This document shows, piece after piece, positions 1 through 8,607 of a stretch of 64,000 bases of DNA. Each line of letters begins with the position of its first letter. Positions within the stretch are counted from its first letter, which is position 1. The notes below the pieces were generated by a model that had not been told where the DNA came from, did no database searches, and saw only the letters and a program-made list of their open reading frames with translations. Both the position numbers and the translations under genes were made by a program. The DNA comes from Halalkalibacter oceani (lineage in GTDB: Bacteria; Bacillota; Bacilli; Bacillales; Bacillaceae_D). The stretch spans positions 62,001 through 126,000 of the forward strand of contig NZ_JBEPKD010000001.1 in assembly GCF_040544555.1 (NCBI RefSeq), in the 5' to 3' direction.

Positions 1-936
1 GAGCTGAAGCAAAAGGATGTCGGAGTCATTTTCATTTCTCATCGCCTGCCAGAACTGTTTGAGATTTGCGAGGAAATCACAGTGATGAGAAATGGCTGCT
101 ATATTTCCCGTGAACGTACAAGTGAAACGAGCGCGACGAGGGTGATTGAGCATATGCTTGGTAAGTCGCTCGAAGCCCAGTTTCCGGAGCGCAGGCAAAC
201 GGCGGGGGAGGTGGTGCTGGAAGCTGCCCATATTTCTGACGGCGACAAGGTTGATGATGTCAGCCTGACAGTGAGAGCCGGGGAAATTATCGGCGTAGCG
301 GGACTTGTCGGTGCCGGGAAAACCGAGCTGTGCAAGCTGCTTTTTGGAGCAGAGAAGCTAAAAGCCGGCACGATCTCGCTCAGAGGGAAGAATGTCACCA
401 TTGCCAGTCCGACCGAGGCGGTGCGCCAGCGGATCGCGCTTGTGCCGGAGGAGCGCCGCAAGGAAGGGGTGCTCGTCGAAGAATCGGTCGTTACGAACTT
501 GACCGCATCAAGCCTTGGAAACTTTCTCAAACGATTCAGCTTCGTTGATGTGAAAAAGGAACGAACGAAGGCCGAGGAAATGATTGAAGCGCTTGCGATC
601 AAAACACCTAGTCCGGCGGCAACCGTCAAGCATCTCTCCGGCGGCAACCAGCAAAAAGTGGCGATCGGAAAATGGCTGATTGCCGACAGTGACCTTTATA
701 TTTTCGATGAGCCGACAAAAGGCGTCGATGTCGGCGCGAAAAAAGATATTTTTGAATTGATCGCCGGCCTTGCCGACCGTGGGAAAGCAATCATTTACGC
801 ATCATGCGAGCTGGCGGAAGTGCTCGGGATTACCGACCGGGTGTATGTGCTGTACGATGGGCGAATGACTAAGGAACTCGTCACATCAACTACGAACGAA
901 GAGGAATTGTTATACCTCTCAACTGGAGGAAAGTAA
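1..936 (+). CDS. CUT2-family sugar ABC transporter ATP-binding protein (partial, probable methylthioribose importer)
   Basis: The frame is open from base 1, so the 5' end lies outside the window. It begins inside the first nucleotide-binding domain, whose H-loop region (ISHRLPEL) is visible. A second domain follows, with a Walker A (GLVGAGKT, bases 301-324) and the signature LSGGNQQKV (about 636-662). Two fused ATPase domains of this kind are typical of RbsA/MglA ATPases, which power pentose and galactoside import at the membrane. The permease follows after one base and then mtnK and mtnA, so by context the substrate is probably methylthioribose. That is inference; ribose or another pentose is possible. 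The binding protein and any SAM riboswitch would lie upstream, outside the window. Confidence 0.93.
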   Translation, partial: ELKQKDVGVIFISHRLPELFEICEEITVMRNGCYISRERTSETSATRVIEHMLGKSLEAQFPERRQTAGEVVLEAAHISDGDKVDDVSLTVRAGEIIGVAGLVGAGKTELCKLLFGAEKLKAGTISLRGKNVTIASPTEAVRQRIALVPEERRKEGVLVEESVVTNLTASSLGNFLKRFSFVDVKKERTKAEEMIEALAIKTPSPAATVKHLSGGNQQKVAIGKWLIADSDLYIFDEPTKGVDVGAKKDIFELIAGLADRGKAIIYASCELAEVLGITDRVYVLYDGRMTKELVTSTTNEEELLYLSTGGK

Positions 937-937
937 T

Positions 938-1933
938 ATGGCGGAACAAAAAAGGGGCGACCATAAAGCGTCCTTTGACTTGTTTAATTTTTTATATAAA
1001 TATGGGACGATGATTTTAATTGTCGTGCTGATTATTGTCTTTGCCAGCGTGAATCCGTCCTTTATTAAGGCGGATAATATCATTACGATTTTGCGCTCGA
1101 TCTCGATCGTGACAATTATCGCGATCGGCATTACGATTTCCCTGGCGGTCGACGGCTTTGATTTATCAGTCGGCTCAGTCGCCTCGCTTGCCAGCGCCGT
1201 CGTGATTTCGATGTTTGTCTGGTATTCCCAGCCGACTGCGGTTGCAATCGTGACAGCCATTGCCGTTGCTTTGCTTGTCGGTGCGTTTAACGCCTTTATG
1301 ATCGTCAAAGTCCGAATTCCGGATTTGCTGTTAACGCTGGCGACGATGTTCATTATTCAAGGAGTGGCGCTGACCTATACAAAAGGGGCGACCGTCTCTG
1401 AAAATATGATTATGCCCGATGGCAGCTATGCGGAGGGCACGATCAGCAGCGGATTCGCCAAGCTCGGCCAGGTGCCTTATATTATTATCATCATGCTTGT
1501 CGTTGTTTTCATTGTTCATATTTTCCTTACGCATACAAAGCATGGCCGTTACATGTATGTCATCGGCGGCAACGAGGAAGCGGCTCGGCTCTCCGGCATT
1601 CCCGTCAACAAATACAAGGTCGTTGCCTACCTGCTTTCCGCCTTATTCGCTTCATTGGGAGGAATCGTCCTCGCCTCGCGGGTGATGACGGCGGAAATTA
1701 ATGCCGGCGGACCTTATTTGATGGATGCGGTCGCCGCGGCCTTCATCGGCTTTGCCGTCCTTGGCGCCGGAAAGCCGAACGCGCTCGGAACGTTTGTCGG
1801 GGCTGTTTTAATCGGAATATTGGCCAATGGACTTGTGATGATGAGTGTACCGTATTACGCGATGGACATTGTAAAAGGAACGGTGCTCGCTTTGGCACTG
1901 GCCCTGACTTATTATAAAAGCAGACAGAAGTAA
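938..1933 (+). CDS. CUT2-family ABC transporter permease (RbsC-like)
   Basis: The 331-residue protein is a polytopic membrane protein of the branched-chain/ribose permease fold (BPD_transp_2). It has about eight to ten hydrophobic helices and the family motif region around TKHGRYMYVIGGNEEAARLSGI (only a short part quoted: GGNEEAARLSG). It starts two bases after the ATPase stop with GGAGGAAAG just before the ATG, so the two are translationally coupled. Being directly upstream of mtnK, it probably forms the channel of a methylthioribose importer. Only one permease gene is present, as expected for a homodimeric CUT2 system. Confidence 0.93.
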   Translation: MAEQKRGDHKASFDLFNFLYKYGTMILIVVLIIVFASVNPSFIKADNIITILRSISIVTIIAIGITISLAVDGFDLSVGSVASLASAVVISMFVWYSQPTAVAIVTAIAVALLVGAFNAFMIVKVRIPDLLLTLATMFIIQGVALTYTKGATVSENMIMPDGSYAEGTISSGFAKLGQVPYIIIIMLVVVFIVHIFLTHTKHGRYMYVIGGNEEAARLSGIPVNKYKVVAYLLSALFASLGGIVLASRVMTAEINAGGPYLMDAVAAAFIGFAVLGAGKPNALGTFVGAVLIGILANGLVMMSVPYYAMDIVKGTVLALALALTYYKSRQK

Positions 1934-1958
1934 ACGATGAACGGGGAGGGGAAGGAAG

Positions 1959-3170
1959 ATGACGACATTTACTGAGAAATATTTTACGATGACGGAAGCT
2001 GAAGCGGTCGATTATACGAAGACGAGACTGTCGATTTTTCCAGCTGATGCTGAATTGACATGTGAGGAAATTGGCGATGGAAACTTGAATTATGTGTTTC
2101 GGATCCGCGATCAGAAAGGCGGCCAGTCAATTATTATTAAGCAGGCCGGGCCGGTGGCGCGCATTTCGGACGAGTTTAAAGTGTCTCCGGACCGCAACCG
2201 GATTGAAAGTGATATTTTACGGCTGCAAGGGAAGCTGGCAGAAGGCTTCGTGCCAAAGGTGTATCACTATGATCCGATCATGAACTGCTGCGTGATGGAG
2301 GATCTATCTGACTTTGACATTTTGAGAACTGCATTCTTAAAAAAGAGAACGTTTCCGAAATTCGCTGATCATATTTCCACGTTTTTAGTCAACACTCTCC
2401 TGGCGACATCGGATCTTGTGCTGAATCATAAAGAGAAAAAGGAACTCGTTAAATCGTTCATCAATCCTGAGCTATGTGAAATCACGGAGGACCTCGTTTA
2501 CACAGAGCCTTTCTATCCATGCCCGCGCAACGAAGTGTTTGACGGCACACGGGCATTTGTCGAAGAGGAAATTTGGAACGACAAGGCGCTGGCGCTGGAA
2601 ACAGCAAAGCTTAAGTTCGACTTTATGACAAATGCCCAGTCGCTTTTACACGGTGATTTGCATACCGGGTCAATCTTCGTCACAGAAACGGAAACGAAAG
2701 TGATTGATCCGGAATTCGCCTTTTACGGCCCGGCTGGTTACGATATCGGCAATGTAATCGCCAATTTGCTGTTTGCCTATGTCAATGGCCGTCACACGCT
2801 GATAGATGAAGCGGAGCGCGAGCAGTTTTGCGGATATATCCTCGAGACGATTGAGCAGACGATAGACTTGTTTAAAGAAAAATTTATCAGCGCCTACAAG
2901 CGCGAAGTAACAGAACAGGTCGCGTCATACGAAGGGTTTCTTGACTACTATCTTCAAAGAATTATCGAGGATACGGCGGCGGTATGCGGACTTGAGCTTT
3001 GCCGGCGCGTTATCGGACTGGCTAAAGTAAAGGATGTAACGGAAATCAAGGAACCGGGGAGCCGGGCGGAAGCAGAAATCTTCTGTTTAAAAGTTGGAAA
3101 GACGCTGATTCTTAACCGGCAACAGTACAGCAACGGCCAGGATTTCATCAAGACAATTGTTGAGAGCTGA
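1959..3170 (+). CDS. mtnK: 5-methylthioribose kinase
   Basis: The 403-residue protein phosphorylates 5-methylthioribose at C1 with ATP, the entry step of methionine salvage in bacilli. It has the aminoglycoside-phosphotransferase fold. A Brenner-like catalytic loop (LHGDLHTGSIFV, near residue 230) is followed by the metal-binding DPEFAFYGP about 20 residues later. The length equals that of the family. The ATG is preceded by GGGGAGGGGAAGGAAG. It is followed after 17 bases by mtnA, the next enzyme, and preceded by the sugar transporter, which makes a transport-plus-salvage operon. The later genes of the pathway (mtnW, X, B, D) are not in the window. Confidence 0.95.
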   Translation: MTTFTEKYFTMTEAEAVDYTKTRLSIFPADAELTCEEIGDGNLNYVFRIRDQKGGQSIIIKQAGPVARISDEFKVSPDRNRIESDILRLQGKLAEGFVPKVYHYDPIMNCCVMEDLSDFDILRTAFLKKRTFPKFADHISTFLVNTLLATSDLVLNHKEKKELVKSFINPELCEITEDLVYTEPFYPCPRNEVFDGTRAFVEEEIWNDKALALETAKLKFDFMTNAQSLLHGDLHTGSIFVTETETKVIDPEFAFYGPAGYDIGNVIANLLFAYVNGRHTLIDEAEREQFCGYILETIEQTIDLFKEKFISAYKREVTEQVASYEGFLDYYLQRIIEDTAAVCGLELCRRVIGLAKVKDVTEIKEPGSRAEAEIFCLKVGKTLILNRQQYSNGQDFIKTIVES

Positions 3171-3187
3171 AGAAAAGAGGGAAGGCC

Positions 3188-4273
3188 ATGAAGAACATGA
3201 TCGATATTGTCCAATCCGTCATCTTAAATGAGACGGGCGAGGCTGTCGTCATTTTAGATCAGACATTGCTGCCGACACAGAAGGTCTATCAAACATTGAA
3301 AACGCCTGAAGATGTGTGGGAGGCGATCTACCATTTGAAAGTGAGAGGAGCGCCGGCTATCGGAATCGCGGCGGCGTACGGCGCTTATTTAGGCGCAAAG
3401 CAAAGCGGCGCGTCAACGTCCGCCGAGCTTTATGCCGCTTTTGGCAGAGTGAAAGATTACCTAGGCTCCTCGCGTCCGACGGCGGTTAATTTGTTTTGGG
3501 CGCTTGAACGGCTTGAGAAGCGGCTCGTGACCGAGATGAAAGCAACGGCGGATGTCAGCCAGCTTGTCGCCGAGCTGAAGGAAGAGGCGGAAGCGATTCG
3601 CCTGGAAGATGAGCAGGTCTGTGAGACGATTGGGACGTATGCGTTATCGTTGCTGAAGCCGGGAGACGGCATTTTGACGCATTGTAATGCCGGCACGATT
3701 GCGACGGCGAAATACGGAACGGCGCTCGCGCCAATTTATTTGGGACAGCAGCAGGGGTATCAATTTAAGGTGTACGCCGATGAAACACGACCCTTGCTTC
3801 AAGGGGCGCGGCTGACGGCCTGGGAACTATCAGAAGCCGGGATTGATGTCACCTTAATCTGTGACAATATGGCGTCAATCGTGATGAGCGAGGGAAAGGT
3901 GCAGGCGGTGCTAGTCGGCTGTGACCGCGTCGCGGCTAACGGCGATACGGCTAACAAAATCGGTACATCGGGTGTGGCGATTCTCGCGCAGCATTACGGC
4001 ATTCCTTTCTATGTCTGTGCGCCGACCTCAACGATTGATCTCTCGTGCCAAACAGGAAAGGACATTGTGATTGAAGAACGCGATGCAACGGAGATTACGA
4101 CAAAGTGGTACGAAGAACCGATGGCGCCGGCTAATGTCAAGACATACAACCCGGCCTTCGATGTTACCGATCACCGTTTAATAACGGCGATTATTACGGA
4201 AAAAGGGATTTTACGACCAGACTTTGCCGAAGGTTTACAGTCAGTTATGAACCAGTCTGAAGCAAAATTGTGA
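3188..4273 (+). CDS. mtnA: S-methyl-5-thioribose-1-phosphate isomerase
   Basis: The 361-residue protein converts methylthioribose-1-phosphate to methylthioribulose-1-phosphate, the second step of the salvage branch. It belongs to the eIF2B-related isomerase family. The catalytic cysteine motif is visible as THCNAGTIAT, and the catalytic aspartate lies in the GCDRVAANGDTANKIGT block. The N-terminal substrate loop VRGAPAIG is also present. It starts 17 bases after mtnK with AAAGAGGGAAGG before the ATG, so the two are cotranscribed. No clear terminator follows before the riboswitch promoter at 4335. Confidence 0.95.
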   Translation: MKNMIDIVQSVILNETGEAVVILDQTLLPTQKVYQTLKTPEDVWEAIYHLKVRGAPAIGIAAAYGAYLGAKQSGASTSAELYAAFGRVKDYLGSSRPTAVNLFWALERLEKRLVTEMKATADVSQLVAELKEEAEAIRLEDEQVCETIGTYALSLLKPGDGILTHCNAGTIATAKYGTALAPIYLGQQQGYQFKVYADETRPLLQGARLTAWELSEAGIDVTLICDNMASIVMSEGKVQAVLVGCDRVAANGDTANKIGTSGVAILAQHYGIPFYVCAPTSTIDLSCQTGKDIVIEERDATEITTKWYEEPMAPANVKTYNPAFDVTDHRLITAIITEKGILRPDFAEGLQSVMNQSEAKL

Positions 4274-4334
4274 AAGAAATAGGAAAAGCAGTGAACAAGT
4301 TGTATCACATCACCAATTCGGGTATGATTATGAC

Positions 4335-4434
4335 TATAATCGAAGGGGAGTAGCTGTACAATAAAGTCGTCATGACGGGAGCAAATCCCCGGCTTTGTTG
4401 GCAACCGGATCAAGTTGTTAGCCAGACCTTTACC
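4335..4434 (+). promoter_or_regulatory. yybP-ykoY manganese riboswitch aptamer with -10 box
   Basis: A TATAAT box (4335-4340) precedes an RNA with the conserved yybP-ykoY blocks. These are AAGGGGAGTAGC at the 5' side, the CAATAAAGTCGTCATGACGG arm, the CCGGCTTTGTTGGCAACCGG arm, and the 3' strand TAGCCAGACCTTTACC. This matches the Mn2+ riboswitch family closely, including the AAGG/CCTTT P1 pairing. In characterised members Mn2+ stabilises P1 and turns expression on. The distal 3' strand (4424-4434) can instead pair with 4661-4671 to form a terminator. Usual targets are MntP, TerC or cation ATPases; here the next gene is a DUF368 protein. Confidence 0.9.
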
Positions 4435-4676
4435 AGTAGCTCCGTCTTTCATTTCATGAAAAGACGTCTGCTTTGATGGAAAGCTGCTGAAAAAGTGCGA
4501 TTTTTACTTTTTCAGCAGCTTTTTCGTAATGAGCGTAGCCGTTGCCTGATTTTGAAAGCCTTGCTACGAGTGGGTTTCTCGAAGCAAGGCGCGCAACGTG
4601 CGGCGCCATTACTCTTCTTCGAGTTACGAAAAAGGAAGTTTTTCAGTGGTCTGCTTTGATGGTAAAGGTCTTTTTT
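4424..4676 (+). terminator. riboswitch terminator, split by an inserted element
   Basis: AGACCTTTACC (4424-4434, the 3' strand of the aptamer) is perfectly complementary over 11 bases to GGTAAAGGTCT (4661-4671), which runs into a six-T tract (4671-4676). This is the expected ligand-free terminator of a yybP-ykoY switch. The loop now holds a small hairpin (about 4443-4465) plus a 169-bp repeat element. Without the element and one copy of its flanking repeat, the loop would be about 43 bases. Confidence 0.75.
4480..4648. mobile_element. MITE-like repeat, copy 1
   Basis: This 169-bp non-coding element is bounded by a 14-bp direct repeat, GTCTGCTTTGATGG, at 4466-4479 and 4649-4662. That is the hallmark of a target-site duplication. 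The ends carry short inverted repeats (GCTGAAAAA on the left, TTTTTCAGTG on the right), and the left end forms a hairpin GCTGCTGAAAAAGT...ACTTTTTCAGCAGC. A second copy about 85% identical lies at 32642-32815. Internally it shares GAGTGGGTTTCTC with another repeat family at 7161 and 46561. No transposase is encoded, so it would be mobilised in trans. Confidence 0.75.
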
Positions 4677-4823
4677 ACGAGGCGACAAAAGAAGACATGC
4701 TTATCATGGCGCGAAATGGTAGAATAATGATGGAAATGCATGACCCTCATCAATTTGATTACAACAGTTTGCTTCCCTGTCATGTTTACATAGGAACCGA
4801 CCTGTTTAGAAAAGGAGAAAGAT

Positions 4824-5654
4824 GTGTTGTTTGAATGGCGTAACATTTTTAAAGGTATGACAATGGGAATCTCCGACCTGATTCCAGGAGTAAGTGGCGG
4901 AACGATTGCGTTAGTGCTAGGTATTTATCAGAATCTATTAGCGGCCATTAACGGGCTTTTCACGAGACAATGGAAAAAGCATCTCATGTTTTTGCTTCCG
5001 CTCGGGATCGGCATTGTCGCAGCGCTCCTTGCCGTCAGTCATCTCGTAGAGTGGCTGTTGGCGGAATACCCGCAGCCGACCTTTTTCTTTTTTCTCGGCT
5101 TGATTATTGGCATCATCCCTAAGCTGATGCACGATATTGAGTTTACCCGTACCTTTACGGCGGCTCATTATGTCCTGCTGCTAATCGGAGCGCTGATCGT
5201 CGGCTTAACGGTTTTTGTCAAAGAAGACGAGCTTGCGCCGGTGATGACGGCTTTAAGCACAGGTGATTATGCCCTTTTATTTTTTGCCGGCTGGCTGGCA
5301 AGCTCGGCGATGATTTTACCGGGGATTAGCGGCTCGTTTATTTTCCTGCTTTTCGGTGTTTATCCGACGGTCGTCAATGCTTTATCGACGATTAATATCC
5401 CCGTTATTATGACCGTCGGGGCGGGGATCGCGATCGGCTTAATCGTCACAAGCCGGTTCATCGCCTGGCTTTTGCGACAATTCAAGGTCGGAACCTATGC
5501 GGTTATTATCGGCTTTATTGTCGGCTCGATAATTGTAATTTACCCGGGCATCGGCACGGATCGCTTTTTGCTGCTGGTCAGCGTGCTGACCTTCCTGTTC
5601 GGGGCGGGCTGCGCTTTCCTTTTGAGCCGGTTTGAACAGAAAAACCAGTTGTGA
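4824..5654 (+). CDS. DUF368 family polyprenyl-phosphate transporter (PopT-like)
   Basis: The 276-residue, eight- to nine-helix membrane protein opens with the family signature GMTMGISDLIPGVSGGTIA. A second, related block, MILPGISGSFIFLLFGVY, lies near residue 170; such paired half-repeats are typical of DUF368. Members of this family were recently shown to recycle undecaprenyl phosphate across the membrane for cell wall synthesis. The start is GTG, chosen because AAAAGGAGAAA sits seven bases upstream; the overlapping ATG at 4822 is out of frame. It is the first gene after the Mn riboswitch, from which about 150 non-coding bases separate it. Control by that switch is therefore inferred. Confidence 0.88.
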   Translation: MLFEWRNIFKGMTMGISDLIPGVSGGTIALVLGIYQNLLAAINGLFTRQWKKHLMFLLPLGIGIVAALLAVSHLVEWLLAEYPQPTFFFFLGLIIGIIPKLMHDIEFTRTFTAAHYVLLLIGALIVGLTVFVKEDELAPVMTALSTGDYALLFFAGWLASSAMILPGISGSFIFLLFGVYPTVVNALSTINIPVIMTVGAGIAIGLIVTSRFIAWLLRQFKVGTYAVIIGFIVGSIIVIYPGIGTDRFLLLVSVLTFLFGAGCAFLLSRFEQKNQL

Positions 5655-5705
5655 ATCGAAGCGGTCGGCTGATAGCGACTGACCGATCTTAGTTGGAGGT
5701 GTCAA

Positions 5706-6824
5706 GTGGGGAACAATAAAGTGCTTCAAGTTATTGCGCGAATGCTCGTTGTTGCTTTGCTGATCGTTCTTGGCTGGCTCGCTCTCTACTATTTTGTCTG
5801 GCTGACTTTTCCGTTTCTGATTGCTGCCGTCTTCGCTTTTTTGATGAACCCGCTCGTCAACATTCTTGAGAAAAAAGCAAGGTTCCCGCGGCCGCTCGCT
5901 GTTCTGACCGGGATTCTCGTCCTGTTCGGCTTAGTTGGCGGCTTGTTGACCTTGATCATTATCAAGCTAATTGACGGCTTTCAATATCTCTCACAGTTTG
6001 TCCCGACGCAGATCGAAATGATTTCCCGCAATTTGCAAACATATTTTAATGAGCATTTCGTTCCTTTGTGGATCAAGGGGCTCGGGATGATCGATGAGCT
6101 TGATCCGGCTCAGCAGAACGCGATTGAAACGAGCATTCAGCAGATCGGTGGTCAATTTGCCTCGATTCTCGGGAATGCCGGCCAGGCGGTAGCCAATAGT
6201 CTTTCTCATTTTGTCGGTGCGCTGCCGCTGACATTGACGGTGTTTTTATTCGTGTTGCTCGGCTTATATTTTATTAGCAAGGATTGGAACCGGTTGAAGG
6301 TGTGGCTCAAAGAAAAGCTGCCGATTCGTGTTTCCGGACAGGTTGCAAGCGTCTACCGTGATTTGAAAACAAAGCTTGTCGGCTTTCTAACGGCGCAGTT
6401 TATATTAATTAGCATGACAGCCGTCGTCAATTTCATCGGTCTGCTTATTTTAAACGTCGAGCAGCCGTTGACGATCGCTCTCATTCTTGGCCTCGTCGAC
6501 TTGCTGCCATATTTGGGTACTGGGCTTATTTTAATTCCGTGGGGGATTTACTGTTTGGTGACGGGGGACTTGTTTTTAGGCTTTGGCCTGCTTATTTTGT
6601 ATACGATTACGATCGTGCTGCGCCAGCTGGCCGAACCGAAAGTACTCTCCTCAAGCCTCGGGTTGAACCCGCTGGCGACGCTCGTATCCTTGTTTGCCGG
6701 CTTACAGCTCTTCGGCTTTATCGGCTTATTTATCGGGCCTGTCCTGCTCGTCCTGCTCGTTTCCTTATACGAGGCCAAGGTCTTTTCGGGCTTATGGCGC
6801 TTTATTATCGGAAATCAGAGCTAA
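5706..6824 (+). CDS. ytvI: AI-2E family transporter, YtvI-type sporulation membrane protein
   Basis: The 372-residue protein has the AI-2E/PerM-family layout: paired N-terminal helices, a soluble loop (about residues 105-165), then five to six helices containing the GLVDLLPYLGTGLILIPWG block. The length and order match YtvI of Bacillus, a sporulation-associated inner membrane protein of unknown transport substrate; other paralogues (YueF, YdbI) are possible. Start is GTG with GGAGGTG six bases upstream. It lies 51 bases after the DUF368 gene in the same direction and is followed by a strong terminator. Confidence 0.75.
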   Translation: MGNNKVLQVIARMLVVALLIVLGWLALYYFVWLTFPFLIAAVFAFLMNPLVNILEKKARFPRPLAVLTGILVLFGLVGGLLTLIIIKLIDGFQYLSQFVPTQIEMISRNLQTYFNEHFVPLWIKGLGMIDELDPAQQNAIETSIQQIGGQFASILGNAGQAVANSLSHFVGALPLTLTVFLFVLLGLYFISKDWNRLKVWLKEKLPIRVSGQVASVYRDLKTKLVGFLTAQFILISMTAVVNFIGLLILNVEQPLTIALILGLVDLLPYLGTGLILIPWGIYCLVTGDLFLGFGLLILYTITIVLRQLAEPKVLSSSLGLNPLATLVSLFAGLQLFGFIGLFIGPVLLVLLVSLYEAKVFSGLWRFIIGNQS

Positions 6825-6845
6825 AGACAAAGGGTAGCTTTTTTT

Positions 6846-6895
6846 AGCCTGTCGACAAAGTCTCGCAAAAGTGAGACGGCCGACAGGCTTTTTTG
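6846..6895 (+). terminator. intrinsic terminator after ytvI
   Basis: AGCCTGTCG pairs with CGACAGGCT around an inner GTCTC/GAGAC hairpin, followed by a T tract. Almost the same hairpin, inverted, ends selD at 52617-52666. Confidence 0.8.
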
Positions 6896-7160
6896 GTAGA
6901 AGGATTTGTCCCGATCCAGAGCTTCGTCTAGTAGATATGCCCGGAAGATCAGCTTCTTTCCTATCGGACAACAAATCGAGAATACCGATCTGATTCATCT
7001 ATTTGCCAGGATGCCTTGAATGAAGCCGGACAAAGCTGAAAGGGCTTCGATGCCGGTGATGCTTGTTTTTGCTGCAATGAACCTAAAAATTAGCCATCTG
7101 GCACTGGAGAAACACCCATCCTCCTTGTCACCAACCCGAGACAACTAACGTAAAAGTGAG
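6896..7160. other. intergenic stretch with no recognisable gene
   Basis: About 265 bases between the ytvI terminator and the next repeat. Short open frames on the minus strand have no ribosome binding site and no family resemblance I can name. I see nothing functional here. Confidence 0.5.
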
Positions 7161-7305
7161 GGTGGGACAAAAGGTTGTTTTGCCCAGTCTCTAAGCAATG
7201 AGCGGAACCGCCACGATCTTTAAAAGCCCGTTGTGAGTGGGTTTCTCACAACGGGCTTTTGGCGTGTGAAGCCATTGCCAGTAGGTCCAAAGCTAGTTTT
7301 GTCAA
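7161..7305. repeat. dispersed repeat family A, copy 1
   Basis: GGGTGGGACAAAAGGTTG at the left, then CTAAGCAATGAGCGGAACCG, a hairpin AGCCCGTTGTGA-GTGGGTT-TCTCACAACGGGCT, and GGCGTGTGAAGCCATTGCCAG. It is nearly identical to 46561-46725 and shares its right part with 24346-24411. It is non-coding; the left part resembles a terminator. Its hairpin core GAGTGGGTTTCTC is shared with the MITE-like element at 4480. Confidence 0.8.
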
Positions 7306-7370
7306 CGGTCTGGCTTTTTGTCTTCAGCTGCGATGTTTTTTCTCTCTACTTAGCCTTCTATCCGGGCCTT

Positions 7371-8552
7371 TTATGCTTCGACAAAAGCCGGGAGCGGGTC
7401 GGAAAGGCTTGTCCAGTCTACTGTCATTTCCTCAACACGGAGGAGGCAGTGGTCCAGCGAACGGCTGACAGCTTCCTCGTCCATGTCAATGCCAATGAAA
7501 ACAAGCTCGGTCATCCGGTCACCGAAATCCTGATCCCACTTCTGTAAAAGCTCGGGTTCCTCACGCAGAACCTCTTGCTGCTCGTCCTCGTCATAAGCGG
7601 CAACCCATTTACCGGCTCCCTGAATGGTAATCGTCGAGCCAGCCTGTGACAGCAAGCCGGCGATCTCATTTCGGCTGGCAAGCCAGAAAAAGCCCTTTGC
7701 CCTTACAACTGCATCAGGCCAATGTTCGAGCCAGTCCATCAGCCGCTGAGGGTGAAAGGGTCTGCGTCTGCGATACACGAAGGAAGAAACACCGTATTCT
7801 TCTGTTTCCGGCGTGTGTTCCTCGTTTAATTCCTTGATCCAGCCCGCGGACTGACTCGCTTTTTCAAAATCAAATTTCCGAGTATGGAGGATCGAGGAAA
7901 GCTCAACGTTTCCATAAGAGGTCGGGATGATGACGGCATCGCTATTGCTCTTGCGGATAAAACCGCTTAGCTCACGCAAGTCAGCCTCTTCAATGAGATC
8001 GGCATTATTAAGCAGGATCACGTCGGCGAATTCGATTTGATCGATAAGCAGGTCGGAAATTTCACGCGTGTCGGTTTCGTCGACTCCTTGCCGTCGCTCA
8101 TGCAGCGTTTCCCCTGAAAGATAATCCTCCCAGAAATGATGGGCGTCAACGACGGTTACCATCGTATCGAGCGTGCAATTCTTCGTTAAATCAATTCCAA
8201 GCTCTTCATCAATGTATGTGAATGTTTGCGCGACAGGAATCGGCTCACTTATGCCTGATGACTCGATTACGATATAATCGATGCCGCCCGCTTGGACGAG
8301 CCGTTCAACCTCCTGCATCAAGTCTTCCCGCAATGTACAGCAAATACAGCCGTTTTGCAGTTCAACAAGCTTTTCCTCCGTTCTGGAAAAGTGATTCTTT
8401 TTGACCAGCATCGCATCAATGTTGATTTCACTCATGTCATTTACAATCACGGCGACCTTTAACCCCTCACAATTGGTTAAAATATGTTGCAAAAGCGTTG
8501 TTTTTCCGGCTCCTAAATAACCGCTCAAAACCGTGACAGGCACTTTGTTCAT
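7371..8552 (-). CDS. COG0523 GTPase, zinc metallochaperone (YciC/ZagA-like)
   Basis: The 393-residue G3E-family GTPase has a Walker A (GYLGAGKTTL, residues 11-20), the metal-binding GCICC (68-72) and a CobW C-terminal domain from about residue 240. Members that sit in Zur regulons (YciC/ZagA in Bacillus subtilis) deliver zinc under starvation. The next gene upstream on the same strand is the zinc-free S14 paralogue with a Zur box, which supports that role over cobalamin or nitrile hydratase functions. The start ATG has AAAGGAGGAA upstream. No Zur box of its own is seen, so it may depend on the rpsN2 promoter across a 290-base gap that holds a repeat. Confidence 0.88.
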   Translation of the reverse strand: MNKVPVTVLSGYLGAGKTTLLQHILTNCEGLKVAVIVNDMSEINIDAMLVKKNHFSRTEEKLVELQNGCICCTLREDLMQEVERLVQAGGIDYIVIESSGISEPIPVAQTFTYIDEELGIDLTKNCTLDTMVTVVDAHHFWEDYLSGETLHERRQGVDETDTREISDLLIDQIEFADVILLNNADLIEEADLRELSGFIRKSNSDAVIIPTSYGNVELSSILHTRKFDFEKASQSAGWIKELNEEHTPETEEYGVSSFVYRRRRPFHPQRLMDWLEHWPDAVVRAKGFFWLASRNEIAGLLSQAGSTITIQGAGKWVAAYDEDEQQEVLREEPELLQKWDQDFGDRMTELVFIGIDMDEEAVSRSLDHCLLRVEEMTVDWTSLSDPLPAFVEA

Positions 8553-8607
8553 CTCGTGTATTCCTCCTTTAAGGGAAGAGGTCGGGAAAAAGTATCTAAA
8601 CTACATG

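Noticed and set aside
4598..4834. Small open frames across the MITE and riboswitch terminator
   Set aside because: They have no ribosome binding site and overlap the repeat and terminator structures.
6900..7160. A possible transposase C-terminal remnant on the minus strand
   Set aside because: A short peptide in one frame looked vaguely like a DDE transposase tail, but no motif or longer match supports it.
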